Positions 15,762-23,193 of a DNA stretch of 64,000 bases are shown piece after piece. Positions within the stretch are counted from its first letter, which is position 1, and each line of letters starts with the position of its first letter. This DNA comes from an uncultured Fibrobacter sp. (GTDB lineage: Bacteria > Fibrobacterota > Fibrobacteria > Fibrobacterales > Fibrobacteraceae). The stretch lies in assembly GCF_947166265.1 (NCBI RefSeq), contig NZ_CAMVDO010000007.1:62001-126000 (forward strand). Direction: 5' to 3'. The notes under the pieces are model-generated. The model was given only the letters and a program-made list of their open reading frames with translations. It did not search any database and was not told the origin of the DNA. A program made the translations under genes and the position numbers.

Positions 15762-16666
15762 GTGCGGTAGAAAAGAAGGACTCTCAGGGCGGTTTTGCCA
15801 AAATCGGTATCGTGGGTTGGAAAGACAAGAGTGCAGACCTTGCTCTTGCCCTTGAAAAGATTGCGCAGTGGGGGGCGACCCATCCGCAGGTGACTTTCTG
15901 CGTTCTCGATAACTTGAAGGAACTTGCCAAAAAGCCGATCAAGGTTGTCAAGGAATCGGCGCTTTGCAAGGTGAACCTGTTGCTTGCCATCGGTGGCGAC
16001 GGCACCGTGCTTTCGGCGGCGCATATCGCTCTTGGGCATAACATCCCGATTCTCGGCGTGAACGCCGGTCGCGTGGGTTTCTTGGCCGAAACTCGCGTGG
16101 AAAGCCTGACGCAAACGCTGGACAGCTTGATTGAAGGCGACTATTCTACCCGCGAACGCATGATGATCGATGCTGCCGTATATCGCGGAAAAAAGAAGAT
16201 CTGTTCGCAGACGGTCCTGAACGAGGTTCACATTCGCGCCCACGCTCCCGAACGTATGGTGAACGTGTCCGTGGAATACAATGGAACCGCACTGACGGAT
16301 TACTGGGCCGATTCTGTTCTCGTTTCGACTCCGACAGGCTCGACAGCGTACAACCTTGCTGCAGGTGGCCCCATCATTCATCCGGCGACTCCTGCCGTGG
16401 TGCTGACGCCCGTTGCTCCGGGAAGCCTTTCGGTGCGTCCGCTGGTGCTTTCGCTTTCTTCCAAGAAACTGCAGATGAAGTCTGCCGTGGAAAAGACATT
16501 GGATCTCGTTTTCGATGGTCGTACGACGGTGGAACTTTTGCCGGGTGACGAAGTGTGCCTTGCCGAAAGCAAGTCGGTCACGACGTTTATCCGTATGCGC
16601 CATACCGGATTCGTGGGGGCGCTCCGCGAAAAGCTCGGCTGGACCGGAAAACCGAAACTGGCCTAG
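15758..16666 (+). CDS. nadK: NAD kinase
   Basis: A 302-residue ATP-NAD kinase that makes NADP. Diagnostic motifs are GGDGTVL in the N-terminal domain (about 79-85), the NAGRVGFLAE block, the NE(V/D) motif in LNEVHI, and the C-terminal STPTGSTAYNLAAGGPI. The ATGA overlap with the upstream gene couples it to the aromatic run, which consumes NAD(P). No terminator is obvious after it; the next gene has its own promoter hexamer. Confidence 0.95.
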   Translation: MSAVEKKDSQGGFAKIGIVGWKDKSADLALALEKIAQWGATHPQVTFCVLDNLKELAKKPIKVVKESALCKVNLLLAIGGDGTVLSAAHIALGHNIPILGVNAGRVGFLAETRVESLTQTLDSLIEGDYSTRERMMIDAAVYRGKKKICSQTVLNEVHIRAHAPERMVNVSVEYNGTALTDYWADSVLVSTPTGSTAYNLAAGGPIIHPATPAVVLTPVAPGSLSVRPLVLSLSSKKLQMKSAVEKTLDLVFDGRTTVELLPGDEVCLAESKSVTTFIRMRHTGFVGALREKLGWTGKPKLA

Positions 16667-16735
16667 TTTTTGGCGCTTTTTCGGCCTTTTTTCATATTCT
16701 TGACTTTTTTCGGTTCCACCTTAGTCTTTTTAGTA

Positions 16736-16741
16736 TAGATT
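16736..16741 (+). promoter_or_regulatory. -10 hexamer (TAGATT) six bases before an ATG: leaderless-type promoter
   Basis: TAGATT, AAGGGT, ATG at 16748. The AAGGG is only one base from the ATG, too close for a ribosome binding site. Confidence 0.5.
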
Positions 16742-16747
16742 AAGGGT

Positions 16748-18046
16748 ATGTTGGAACTGAACGTATTCTATCGCTTGGCGGCAGCCGTTGGAATCGGTTT
16801 GATTATCGGCATGCAGCGCGAGCATACCTATTTTGACCAGTCGGATCGGCATCCGGCCGGTGTACGTTCGTTTACCTTGGTCGCGCTCGGTGGCGCAATG
16901 ACCGCTTTCCTTTCGGACCTGATGGGGGGAGTTGCTCCCTTTGTGACAGGTTTTATTGTCGTGGGCATGCTCCTGATGGCATCCCATGTGGCCTTTGCGA
17001 TCGGGCATCGTCCGCAAGACGGCTCCGGTCCCGTTGTCGGTAACGACGGCATTACGACAAGTATCGCCGTGTTGGTTGTCTATCTGTTGGGGGCGCTTTC
17101 GTGGTACGGGCGGTTGCTGGAATCCTGCGTGATTGTGGTGGTGATGCTCTGGGTGCTATCGGCAAAGCAACAGCTGCACGATTTTGCGAAAAAACTTTCC
17201 AAGGAAGATATTCTTGCGACGGTCAAGTTTGCGGTGATTTCTATCCTGATTTTGCCGTTCTTGCCGAATCAGGCTTACGGTCCGCCCGGTCTTGAGGTGC
17301 TGAATCCTCACACGATTTGGCTTTTCGTAGTGTTTATCTCGGGCATTGGTTTTGTAGGCTATGTGCTTATCAAGCTGGTGGGGCCCGGCAAGGGAATCTG
17401 GCTTACGGGCCTGTTGGGCGGCCTTGCAAGCAGCACGGCGCTCACGTTAAACCTGGCTGGGCGAAGCCGCGAAAACGAAGATTACGCATCGGACTTTACG
17501 CTCGGGATCGTGCTCAGTTGGGCGGTGATGTATGTTCGCTTGTACCTGATTTGCGTTTTCCTGAGCAATTCCCTGGCGGCTCCCTTGGCTTTGCCTCTGC
17601 TTGCTCCGGTCGTTCCGACGCTAGCGTACGCGTTCTACCTCAAGGTGAAGGAATCGCGTGATCACCGTTCCAGGAATTCCGATTTTTCGAACCCGTTCAA
17701 GTTGCTTCCGGCAATCAAGTTCGGCGTCGTTTTCACTTGCGTGATGTTTGTCGCGAATGCGGCCCGCGTTTACCTTGGTGCCGGAGCGCTCCTTGCCTGT
17801 AGTTTTTTGGGCGGTGCCGCCGAAATGGATGCGGTGGCGTTCTCGGTTATTGACATGAACCTCAAGGCGGGACTCCCTGTGCGGGAACTCGTTCTCGCTT
17901 TCCTGTTCGCAAGCCTTGCGAATACGCTGACTAAAGGTGGCCTTGTGCTTTTCCTGGGGGCAAAATCCATGCGTCGCCCCATCATGCCTGCGGTTGCACT
18001 CATTTGTGCGGTGACGGGCGGGCTTATCGCCTATTACGTGCTTTGA
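16748..18046 (+). CDS. MgtC/SapB-like membrane protein with DUF4010
   Basis: A 432-residue polytopic membrane protein. Residues about 8-135 match the MgtC/SapB pattern (AAAVGIGLIIGMQREH, HPAGVRSFTLVALGG), and the rest (about 175-430) is DUF4010 with a further eight or so transmembrane helices (GLASSTALTLNLAGRSREN). Fusions of this type occur widely and are of unknown biochemical function; a role in ion homeostasis is suggested only by the MgtC domain. It is separated from the convergent M23 peptidase gene by one base. Confidence 0.8.
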   Translation: MLELNVFYRLAAAVGIGLIIGMQREHTYFDQSDRHPAGVRSFTLVALGGAMTAFLSDLMGGVAPFVTGFIVVGMLLMASHVAFAIGHRPQDGSGPVVGNDGITTSIAVLVVYLLGALSWYGRLLESCVIVVVMLWVLSAKQQLHDFAKKLSKEDILATVKFAVISILILPFLPNQAYGPPGLEVLNPHTIWLFVVFISGIGFVGYVLIKLVGPGKGIWLTGLLGGLASSTALTLNLAGRSRENEDYASDFTLGIVLSWAVMYVRLYLICVFLSNSLAAPLALPLLAPVVPTLAYAFYLKVKESRDHRSRNSDFSNPFKLLPAIKFGVVFTCVMFVANAARVYLGAGALLACSFLGGAAEMDAVAFSVIDMNLKAGLPVRELVLAFLFASLANTLTKGGLVLFLGAKSMRRPIMPAVALICAVTGGLIAYYVL

Positions 18047-18047
18047 T

Positions 18048-19205
18048 TTATAGCTTGCTTCCGTAGAGCTTCTGCCCTTCCTTAAGGGGCGCTCCCGGTT
18101 TCAGCTTGTTGATGCGGCAGAGGGATTCGATTGAAATGTTGAACCAGTTGGCGACATCTCCCTGCGAATCGCCCCTTTTCACGATATAGTAGTTTTGGCT
18201 TTTCAGTTTGGTTTGAAGTTTTCGGTGAGCCACTGTTGCCTTTTTCATCGAGAATTTTTCAACACCGTCCTTTAGGCTCCAGTGCGGGAAATCTATGACG
18301 GAGGTGGGGTCGATGTTCACTTCGCCGTAGCGGATTTCAAAGTGCAAGTGCGCCGATGATGACCTGCCCGAATTGCCTGCAAGCCCTACGATATCGCCCG
18401 GGAAAACTTCGTCTCCGACCTTCAGGAGTCGCTTGGAAAGGTGGGCGTAAAGTGTCTGGAGTCCGTTGGGGTGCTTAATCAAGATGTAGTTGCCGTAGCC
18501 GCCCTTGTTGTAGCGAGACATTGTGACAACACCCGGATAGGCGGCGACTACAGGTTCATCCTTGATGACGTTTACGTCTACGCCCCGGTGCAGGCGGTGG
18601 CTGCGGATTCCGTAGGGTGAACCTATGAGAGCTTCGTGTGTAATCGGAGGAAGAATTGTAGAAAAGTCGAAGAATTCTCCAATCTCGACGGGCTCACTAT
18701 TCGTTGTTTCTTGTGGAGAACTCTTTTCCGTCTTAGACGACTCCGTTTCTTCGCTTGGAAGCTCGTTGACCGGCTCCTTTGAGTCCGTTGAATCTTTTGG
18801 CGTGGCTTCTTGCTCTTGCGATGGAGTTTCGGCTATCGTTTCCTGTAAGGATTCCTGTTTTTTGGTGGACTTGGCTTTTTTCTTTTTAGATTCTACGATC
18901 TCGTATTCGACCCCTTCCTTGTCATAAAGGAGCGCCTTGGTGAATGCCTTCGGGTCGTCTTCGCTGATCTTTATTTTTTTAGCGGACTTTTCTTTTGTCG
19001 AAGTTTTTTTCGCCTTTTCCTTCTTGTCGGATTTTTTTGTGGACTTCTTTGTCGAAGTTTTTTTCTTCGATGTCTGTTCGGTTGTTTCTTTGTCCGATTT
19101 CTTGGTGGTCGATGCCTTGGCGTTGGCCGGGGTACACACGCAAGCGATTGCCACGATTATCGCGACAAGAATTCCGCTCCACTTGTGAAATCCCGAAAGC
19201 GTCAT
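18048..19205 (-). CDS. M23 metallopeptidase with C-terminal LysM domain
   Basis: A 385-residue cell-wall hydrolase. The signal peptide ends around residue 30. A long low-complexity linker rich in Lys, Thr, Ser and Glu (about 30-170) precedes the M23 peptidase domain (about 190-290), where HRGVDVN and HLHFE give the zinc ligands. A LysM peptidoglycan-binding domain (YIVKRGDS..) closes the protein. M23 enzymes cleave peptide cross-links during cell separation or elongation, or act as activators. The linker would span the periplasm. It is the last gene of a three-gene minus-strand run. Confidence 0.88.
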   Translation of the reverse strand: MTLSGFHKWSGILVAIIVAIACVCTPANAKASTTKKSDKETTEQTSKKKTSTKKSTKKSDKKEKAKKTSTKEKSAKKIKISEDDPKAFTKALLYDKEGVEYEIVESKKKKAKSTKKQESLQETIAETPSQEQEATPKDSTDSKEPVNELPSEETESSKTEKSSPQETTNSEPVEIGEFFDFSTILPPITHEALIGSPYGIRSHRLHRGVDVNVIKDEPVVAAYPGVVTMSRYNKGGYGNYILIKHPNGLQTLYAHLSKRLLKVGDEVFPGDIVGLAGNSGRSSSAHLHFEIRYGEVNIDPTSVIDFPHWSLKDGVEKFSMKKATVAHRKLQTKLKSQNYYIVKRGDSQGDVANWFNISIESLCRINKLKPGAPLKEGQKLYGSKL

Positions 19206-19210
19206 GAAGC

Positions 19211-19582
19211 TTATTTAAGGAAGGCGAAGAAAACGGCGGCGACGATAAGAACGAAGGCGACAATGTGATTCCATTGCAACGCTTCGTTGTTGAAAACGGT
19301 CGTTGCAATAACCGTGAATACCGTCAGGGAAACCGCTTCCTGGATAATCTTGAGTTGCATCAGTGTAAAAGGTCCGCCGTTGATTCGGCTTCCGATGATG
19401 TTCGCTGGAACGGCGATGCAGTATTCTAGGAATGCGACACCCCAAGAGGCAACAATCACCAGAAACAGAGGCCAGTCGGTGCTGATGTGCATTTCCTTGA
19501 GCTTGAGGTTGCCGTACCAGGCAAATGTCATGAACACATTGGAACAGCAAAGAAGGAGAATTGTGAAGATGCCGGATTTCAT
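19211..19582 (-). CDS. DMT-superfamily small membrane protein (DUF486)
   Basis: A 123-residue protein with four transmembrane helices matching DUF486: NVFMTFAWYGNLK near the N terminus and the PANIIGSR and GPFTLMQLKIIQE motifs. Members resemble one half of an EamA transporter and probably act as dimers; the substrate is unknown. It lies five bases from the M23 gene and six bases after the DUF4416 gene, so all three are likely co-transcribed. Confidence 0.85.
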   Translation of the reverse strand: MKSGIFTILLLCCSNVFMTFAWYGNLKLKEMHISTDWPLFLVIVASWGVAFLEYCIAVPANIIGSRINGGPFTLMQLKIIQEAVSLTVFTVIATTVFNNEALQWNHIVAFVLIVAAVFFAFLK

Positions 19583-19588
19583 AGTTGC

Positions 19589-20155
19589 TTAATGGTTGGT
19601 GCGGAGACGGTAAGGTTTCCCGGTGCTGAGTTGGTAGGCGAGGCGTGCGCGCACCTGTTCCAGGTACAGGATGTATTTTTCGCTTTGGTAGTCGCGGTAG
19701 GTCCAGTCGAAGGCATGAAAGTGCCCGTCCTGAAAGTACAGCGTGGGTTCCACGAAAATGCCTCGCTGCATGTAGACGCGCTGGCGCTGGTCCTTGGTGG
19801 TAGCCAAGAAAAATTGTCCGAGCGTCATGTAGCCTGGGTCCAGGTTCACGGGGCGAAGACCGGGCGTGCCGTTCTGTTTTGCAATTTCCAGTTCGACATC
19901 GTTGCTCCAAAGCTTGATGTCTACAATCGTTTCTCGATCGACTAGAGGCTCGTAGCTGAAAAAGGCCCGCACGGGGGCATTCCCGATTTCTTCTTTATAG
20001 TAGTTGGTGAAGGTAAACGGGAATGGCGGGAGCGCAAGCTCCTCTTCGCCAAAGCGGTTGCGGAGCGTTTCGCGCACAGCTTCTACCGCCAGGGAATCTT
20101 TCGCGAGAATTCCTACGATTATCTTGACTTTGGCTGGTGTCCTGAGTTCGCCCAT
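19589..20155 (-). CDS. DUF4416 family protein
   Basis: A 188-residue soluble protein with the DUF4416 signature: VKIIVGILAKD at the start, FPFTFTNYYKEEIG (about 46-59), LDPGYMTLGQFFLATTKD (about 105-122) and the C-terminal WTYRDYQSEKY. Some members are annotated as GTP-binding, but no P-loop is visible, so I do not assign a reaction. A TATTTT hexamer lies seven bases before the start, a possible leaderless promoter. It is divergent from the glutaminyl cyclase gene. Confidence 0.85.
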   Translation of the reverse strand: MGELRTPAKVKIIVGILAKDSLAVEAVRETLRNRFGEEELALPPFPFTFTNYYKEEIGNAPVRAFFSYEPLVDRETIVDIKLWSNDVELEIAKQNGTPGLRPVNLDPGYMTLGQFFLATTKDQRQRVYMQRGIFVEPTLYFQDGHFHAFDWTYRDYQSEKYILYLEQVRARLAYQLSTGKPYRLRTNH

Positions 20156-20247
20156 GGGTGAAAAAATAGAAAAAAAGACGAGAGAACCGACCTTCGGTCC
20201 TACAGACGAAAGACGAAAGAATTATTTTTGGAAAAAAGATCTGAACT

Positions 20248-21006
20248 ATGATTATTAAGTATCTTTCATTCTCCATTCTTCTCATCTCGTCTCTCGTCTT
20301 TAGTCTCTCGTCTAAATCCTATGCCGAGGCTCCGCGTGTCGTTCCAGAAATCCTGGATTCGGTGCCGCATGAAAAGTCCCATTTTACGCAGGGTTTGTTC
20401 TTTGACGGTAACGAACTTATCGAAACGACAGGACTGTACAGACAATCGGGGATGTACCGTCGTACCCTCGAGGGCAAAATTCTTGATTCCATCCGAATTG
20501 AGGATCGTTATTTTGGTGAAGGTTCTATTGCCGTTGGTGATGACATCTTTTACTTGACGTGGAAATCCAAGAAGGCTTTCATTTATAGCCGCAAGCCCTT
20601 TGCATATAAAGGCGAGTTTCGCATTCCGACAGAAGGCTGGGGATTGACTTATTGGAAAAACGCTCTCCTTATGAGTAACGGTTCGAGCGATCTATTGCAG
20701 ATAGGGCTCGGCGGTTTCGATATTGTGGGAGTGATTCGAGTAACGGATGGTGGTCGCCCCCTTAAGCTGCTGAATGAACTTGAAATAGTGGGTGATACCT
20801 TGTATGCAAATATTTGGCAGACAGGGGCGATTGCTGTAATCGAACTTCCGAGCGGTCGTGTCGTGCGCTACCTAGATTTAAGCCGCAAGGTGGCTGAACT
20901 TAAGCGCAAGTATCCAGAAATGGATGTGCTCAACGGAATTGCCTACGACGGCAAGAATCTCTGGATCACGGGCAAGAACTGGTCGTGGATCTATAAAATC
21001 AAGTAG
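20248..21006 (+). CDS. Glutaminyl-peptide cyclotransferase, five-bladed propeller type
   Basis: A 252-residue exported glutaminyl cyclase of the plant/bacterial beta-propeller family (Glu_cyclase_2), which turns N-terminal Gln into pyroglutamate. Visible are FTQGLFFDGNELIETTGLY (about 44-62), GEGSI, a WGLTYWKN blade and the closing NGIAYDGKNLWITGKNW. The signal peptide (residues 1-26) is partly encoded by a TCGTCTC repeat also found in intergenic DNA. N-terminal pyroglutamate is common on type IX-secreted proteins in Bacteroidota, so a role in maturing surface proteins is plausible here. Confidence 0.85.
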   Translation: MIIKYLSFSILLISSLVFSLSSKSYAEAPRVVPEILDSVPHEKSHFTQGLFFDGNELIETTGLYRQSGMYRRTLEGKILDSIRIEDRYFGEGSIAVGDDIFYLTWKSKKAFIYSRKPFAYKGEFRIPTEGWGLTYWKNALLMSNGSSDLLQIGLGGFDIVGVIRVTDGGRPLKLLNELEIVGDTLYANIWQTGAIAVIELPSGRVVRYLDLSRKVAELKRKYPEMDVLNGIAYDGKNLWITGKNWSWIYKIK

Positions 21007-21071
21007 CGGATTCCATCTACATCGCTGAAATCGAGAAAATCCTTGTGAAGGAATAGTCCTTCTTAAGAACA

Positions 21072-21515
21072 TCAAATATCTATGTCGGAATCGAAAACAT
21101 ATTGGAATTTTCCGTTTTTGACTTTGCCGGATCCGCTTTCCCAACTTTCTCTTATAAAGTCTGTTTCGAACTTTAGGCCGTCTGCCGCCATTTTTTCGAG
21201 TACCTTGACGGGCGGCATGTCGCTGGTTTGGAAACTCGCTTGACCGCTTAGAATTTCCCGTAGGTCAAGGCCATCATCCTCAATACCCATTGCTTCGGTT
21301 ACGGTTCCCCAGTTCTCCGTCCGCCAATTGGAGCGCATACAAGTGTTTTCGTACCAATCAGGACAGTCTCCGCTGAACATTTCTTCAGTCCACTCTTTAG
21401 ACTCGGGGACAACGAGCGACAGCGAAAACTTGCCGCTGCCTTCGCCGTAGAGGTTGATGAATTTATGGATGTTCTCTTCGTTCATCCAGATGGTGGTGGT
21501 GACTGTGGTATTCAT
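21072..21515 (-). CDS. YubB/Api92-like ferredoxin-fold protein, short form
   Basis: A 147-residue protein resembling the YubB/Api92 ferredoxin-like domain of plasmids and phages (DUF1281). The marker is WRTENWGT, here about residues 67-74, followed by a FQTSDMPPVKVLEKMAADGL block. It is a shorter paralogue of the gene at 21809-22756: both begin with a TTT motif, then NIxKFIxLYGEGxGxFSLSLV. No catalytic residues are evident. It is the most downstream gene of the second accessory block. Confidence 0.6.
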   Translation of the reverse strand: MNTTVTTTIWMNEENIHKFINLYGEGSGKFSLSLVVPESKEWTEEMFSGDCPDWYENTCMRSNWRTENWGTVTEAMGIEDDGLDLREILSGQASFQTSDMPPVKVLEKMAADGLKFETDFIRESWESGSGKVKNGKFQYVFDSDIDI

Positions 21516-21521
21516 GGTAGG

Positions 21522-21836
21522 TTACATCTTTTTCACAGGTGATTTTGCGTAAACACGGATTTGTAAAAGAACTGTTTTTCCCGTCTTGACGATTGCCGTC
21601 AAACGGTGTTGTCCGTTCCAGAGCCGACCGGTATCAAAAACTTCGATGGGCGGGTTTGGCGACCATTCGCCCGATTGAATCTTTTCGCAAAACCTGACAA
21701 CATGCTCTTCCGAAATTCGACGATTGTGCGGATTGTCCGAAAGCCACCGCAACGCCATTTCGGGTGTCACGGTGACGGTATCGGATGAAAGCCTTTTAAG
21801 TGTGCTCTTTACTTTATTTTCAATTTCTTGCGCCAT
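21522..21836 (-). CDS. ParB/Srx-like small protein
   Basis: A 104-residue protein with a ParB/sulfiredoxin-like core: NRRISEEHVVRFCEKI, then a strand, then LWNGQHRLTAIVKTGK, the GQHRL being the typical nucleotide-binding loop of the fold. It lacks a helix-turn-helix, so it is not a complete partition protein. ATG 21836 is preferred over the TTG at 21863; either overlaps the upstream gene (28 or 55 bases), showing co-translation. ParB-like fragments of this kind are common in phage- or plasmid-derived islands. Confidence 0.6.
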   Translation of the reverse strand: MAQEIENKVKSTLKRLSSDTVTVTPEMALRWLSDNPHNRRISEEHVVRFCEKIQSGEWSPNPPIEVFDTGRLWNGQHRLTAIVKTGKTVLLQIRVYAKSPVKKM

Positions 21837-22756
21837 TTTTCTTCGGCGGTCTTGGTCAAGCAATCATTTTTCATGTCGCTGCAAGGGACCGGGTAATATA
21901 CATAGCCGTTCTCGTCTTTTTCACTGTGGTCAAAATCGGATAGGCTTTTAATTTTGTTCCCTTTTTTATCGAGGAGGAAAACATCGTCTGAATCGCCTGA
22001 GTAACGAAGATAGTCGGAATACTCGATGTCACCACCCCAATCTTCCATTTCGTAAACGCTTCTAAAATAAGAGGGAATTTTATAAGCATTATCTGCACAA
22101 CAATCTAATTCGGAACCCGTTTCCAGTATTTTCTTTACAGGAACTATTAGGAAGTCATTGTCATAAACAAGAACACGCGATGTGTCGATTTCGCAGTTGT
22201 TCCCATATTCGTCAACATGGTTGACAAAAGCGCAATCTCGCGGATCCCATTCTTCATCGGTTAACTCTCTATACCGTTCTGCGGTTTCGTTAAAGTCTAT
22301 GCAATGCCAGAATTTTCCGTCTTTTGCTTTGCCCCTGCCGATTCCCAAATCGGCTACGTCTTCGGCTTCCCAATATATATCGAATTCAAGACCGTCTGCG
22401 GCCATCTTTTCAAATATTTTGATAGGCAGATTCCAGGCTGTTTGAAAATTTAGGTCTCCGCACAAAATGTCGTGCAAGGCAAGTCCGTCTCCGTAATCCA
22501 TGGCATCGGTTTTAGTACCCCAATTTTCTATACGCCACTCGTACCAGCCCTCGTTACTGCTGTTCTTTTTCGCCGTCGATTTTTTCTCCACAGAAGCAGT
22601 TTTCTTGGCAGAAGACTTGGCGGCCTTTTCTTTTTCGTAATCAGGTTCGGGGATAACGAGTGACAGCGAAAAATCGCCATTGCCTTCGCCATACAGCTTG
22701 ATGAACTTTTCAATATTCTTCTTGTCCATCGTGATAGTAGTTGTTACTGACATCAT
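21809..22756 (-). CDS. YubB/Api92-like protein with an extra shared C-terminal domain
   Basis: A 315-residue protein. Residues 1-170 form a YubB/Api92-like region (WYEWRIENWGTKTDAMD), interrupted by a Lys/Ala/Ser-rich linker at about 45-70. The C-terminal part (about 185-310) has a DEYGNNCEID..DFLIVPVKKI..VFLLDKKGNKIKSLSDFDHS pattern that recurs in the DUF285 protein encoded just upstream, so the two share an unnamed domain. GGAGG stands eight bases before ATG 22756 (the ATG at 22771 is not used). No signal peptide, probably cytoplasmic. Confidence 0.65.
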   Translation of the reverse strand: MMSVTTTITMDKKNIEKFIKLYGEGNGDFSLSLVIPEPDYEKEKAAKSSAKKTASVEKKSTAKKNSSNEGWYEWRIENWGTKTDAMDYGDGLALHDILCGDLNFQTAWNLPIKIFEKMAADGLEFDIYWEAEDVADLGIGRGKAKDGKFWHCIDFNETAERYRELTDEEWDPRDCAFVNHVDEYGNNCEIDTSRVLVYDNDFLIVPVKKILETGSELDCCADNAYKIPSYFRSVYEMEDWGGDIEYSDYLRYSGDSDDVFLLDKKGNKIKSLSDFDHSEKDENGYVYYPVPCSDMKNDCLTKTAEEKWRKKLKIK

Positions 22757-22777
22757 AAAATAATCCTCCAAACAAAA

Positions 22778-23193
22778 CTATATTAACATGTTCTTGGTGT
22801 AATCGGGTACATATTCCCCACCAAAAAAATCTTCTTTCGGCTTATACCATTTAGGGATTTTGCCCATTTTTTCTAGAGCAGAATCCATGAAGGCATCCTC
22901 CATGTCCGTCCCATCGGACACCTTCCACTTGTTTAGGTCTCCAGTGAACTGAGATCCAGAAAACATGCCCCACATATTGGTCACCTTGGATACATTCCAT
23001 TTGCTGATATCACCATTAAATTGAGAATTTTCGAACATACGGGACATGTCAGCAACTCTCGATACATCCCATTGACTGATATCACCGGCGAATTGTGAAA
23101 GATCCTCATCAGAAAACAAATCACTCATATCTGTAATTTTAGATACATCGATGAAATTCAAGTCACAATTTGTACCATTCTGTTTTATGGCTG
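22778..23193 (-). pseudogene. Out-of-frame 3' part of the DUF285 repeat gene
   Basis: This stretch encodes three more DUF285-type repeats (GDISQWDVS, GDISKWNVS, GDLNKWKVS) but is in a different frame from the gene above. One extra A, or a one-base slip, in an A6 tract at about 23201-23206 would join them: the main frame reads KDDLRKKF-stop, while the shifted frame reads KKILAAIKQNG then the conserved NCDLNFIDVS. The joined protein would be about 620 residues. Whether this is mutation, phase variation or base-calling error cannot be told. Confidence 0.75.
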
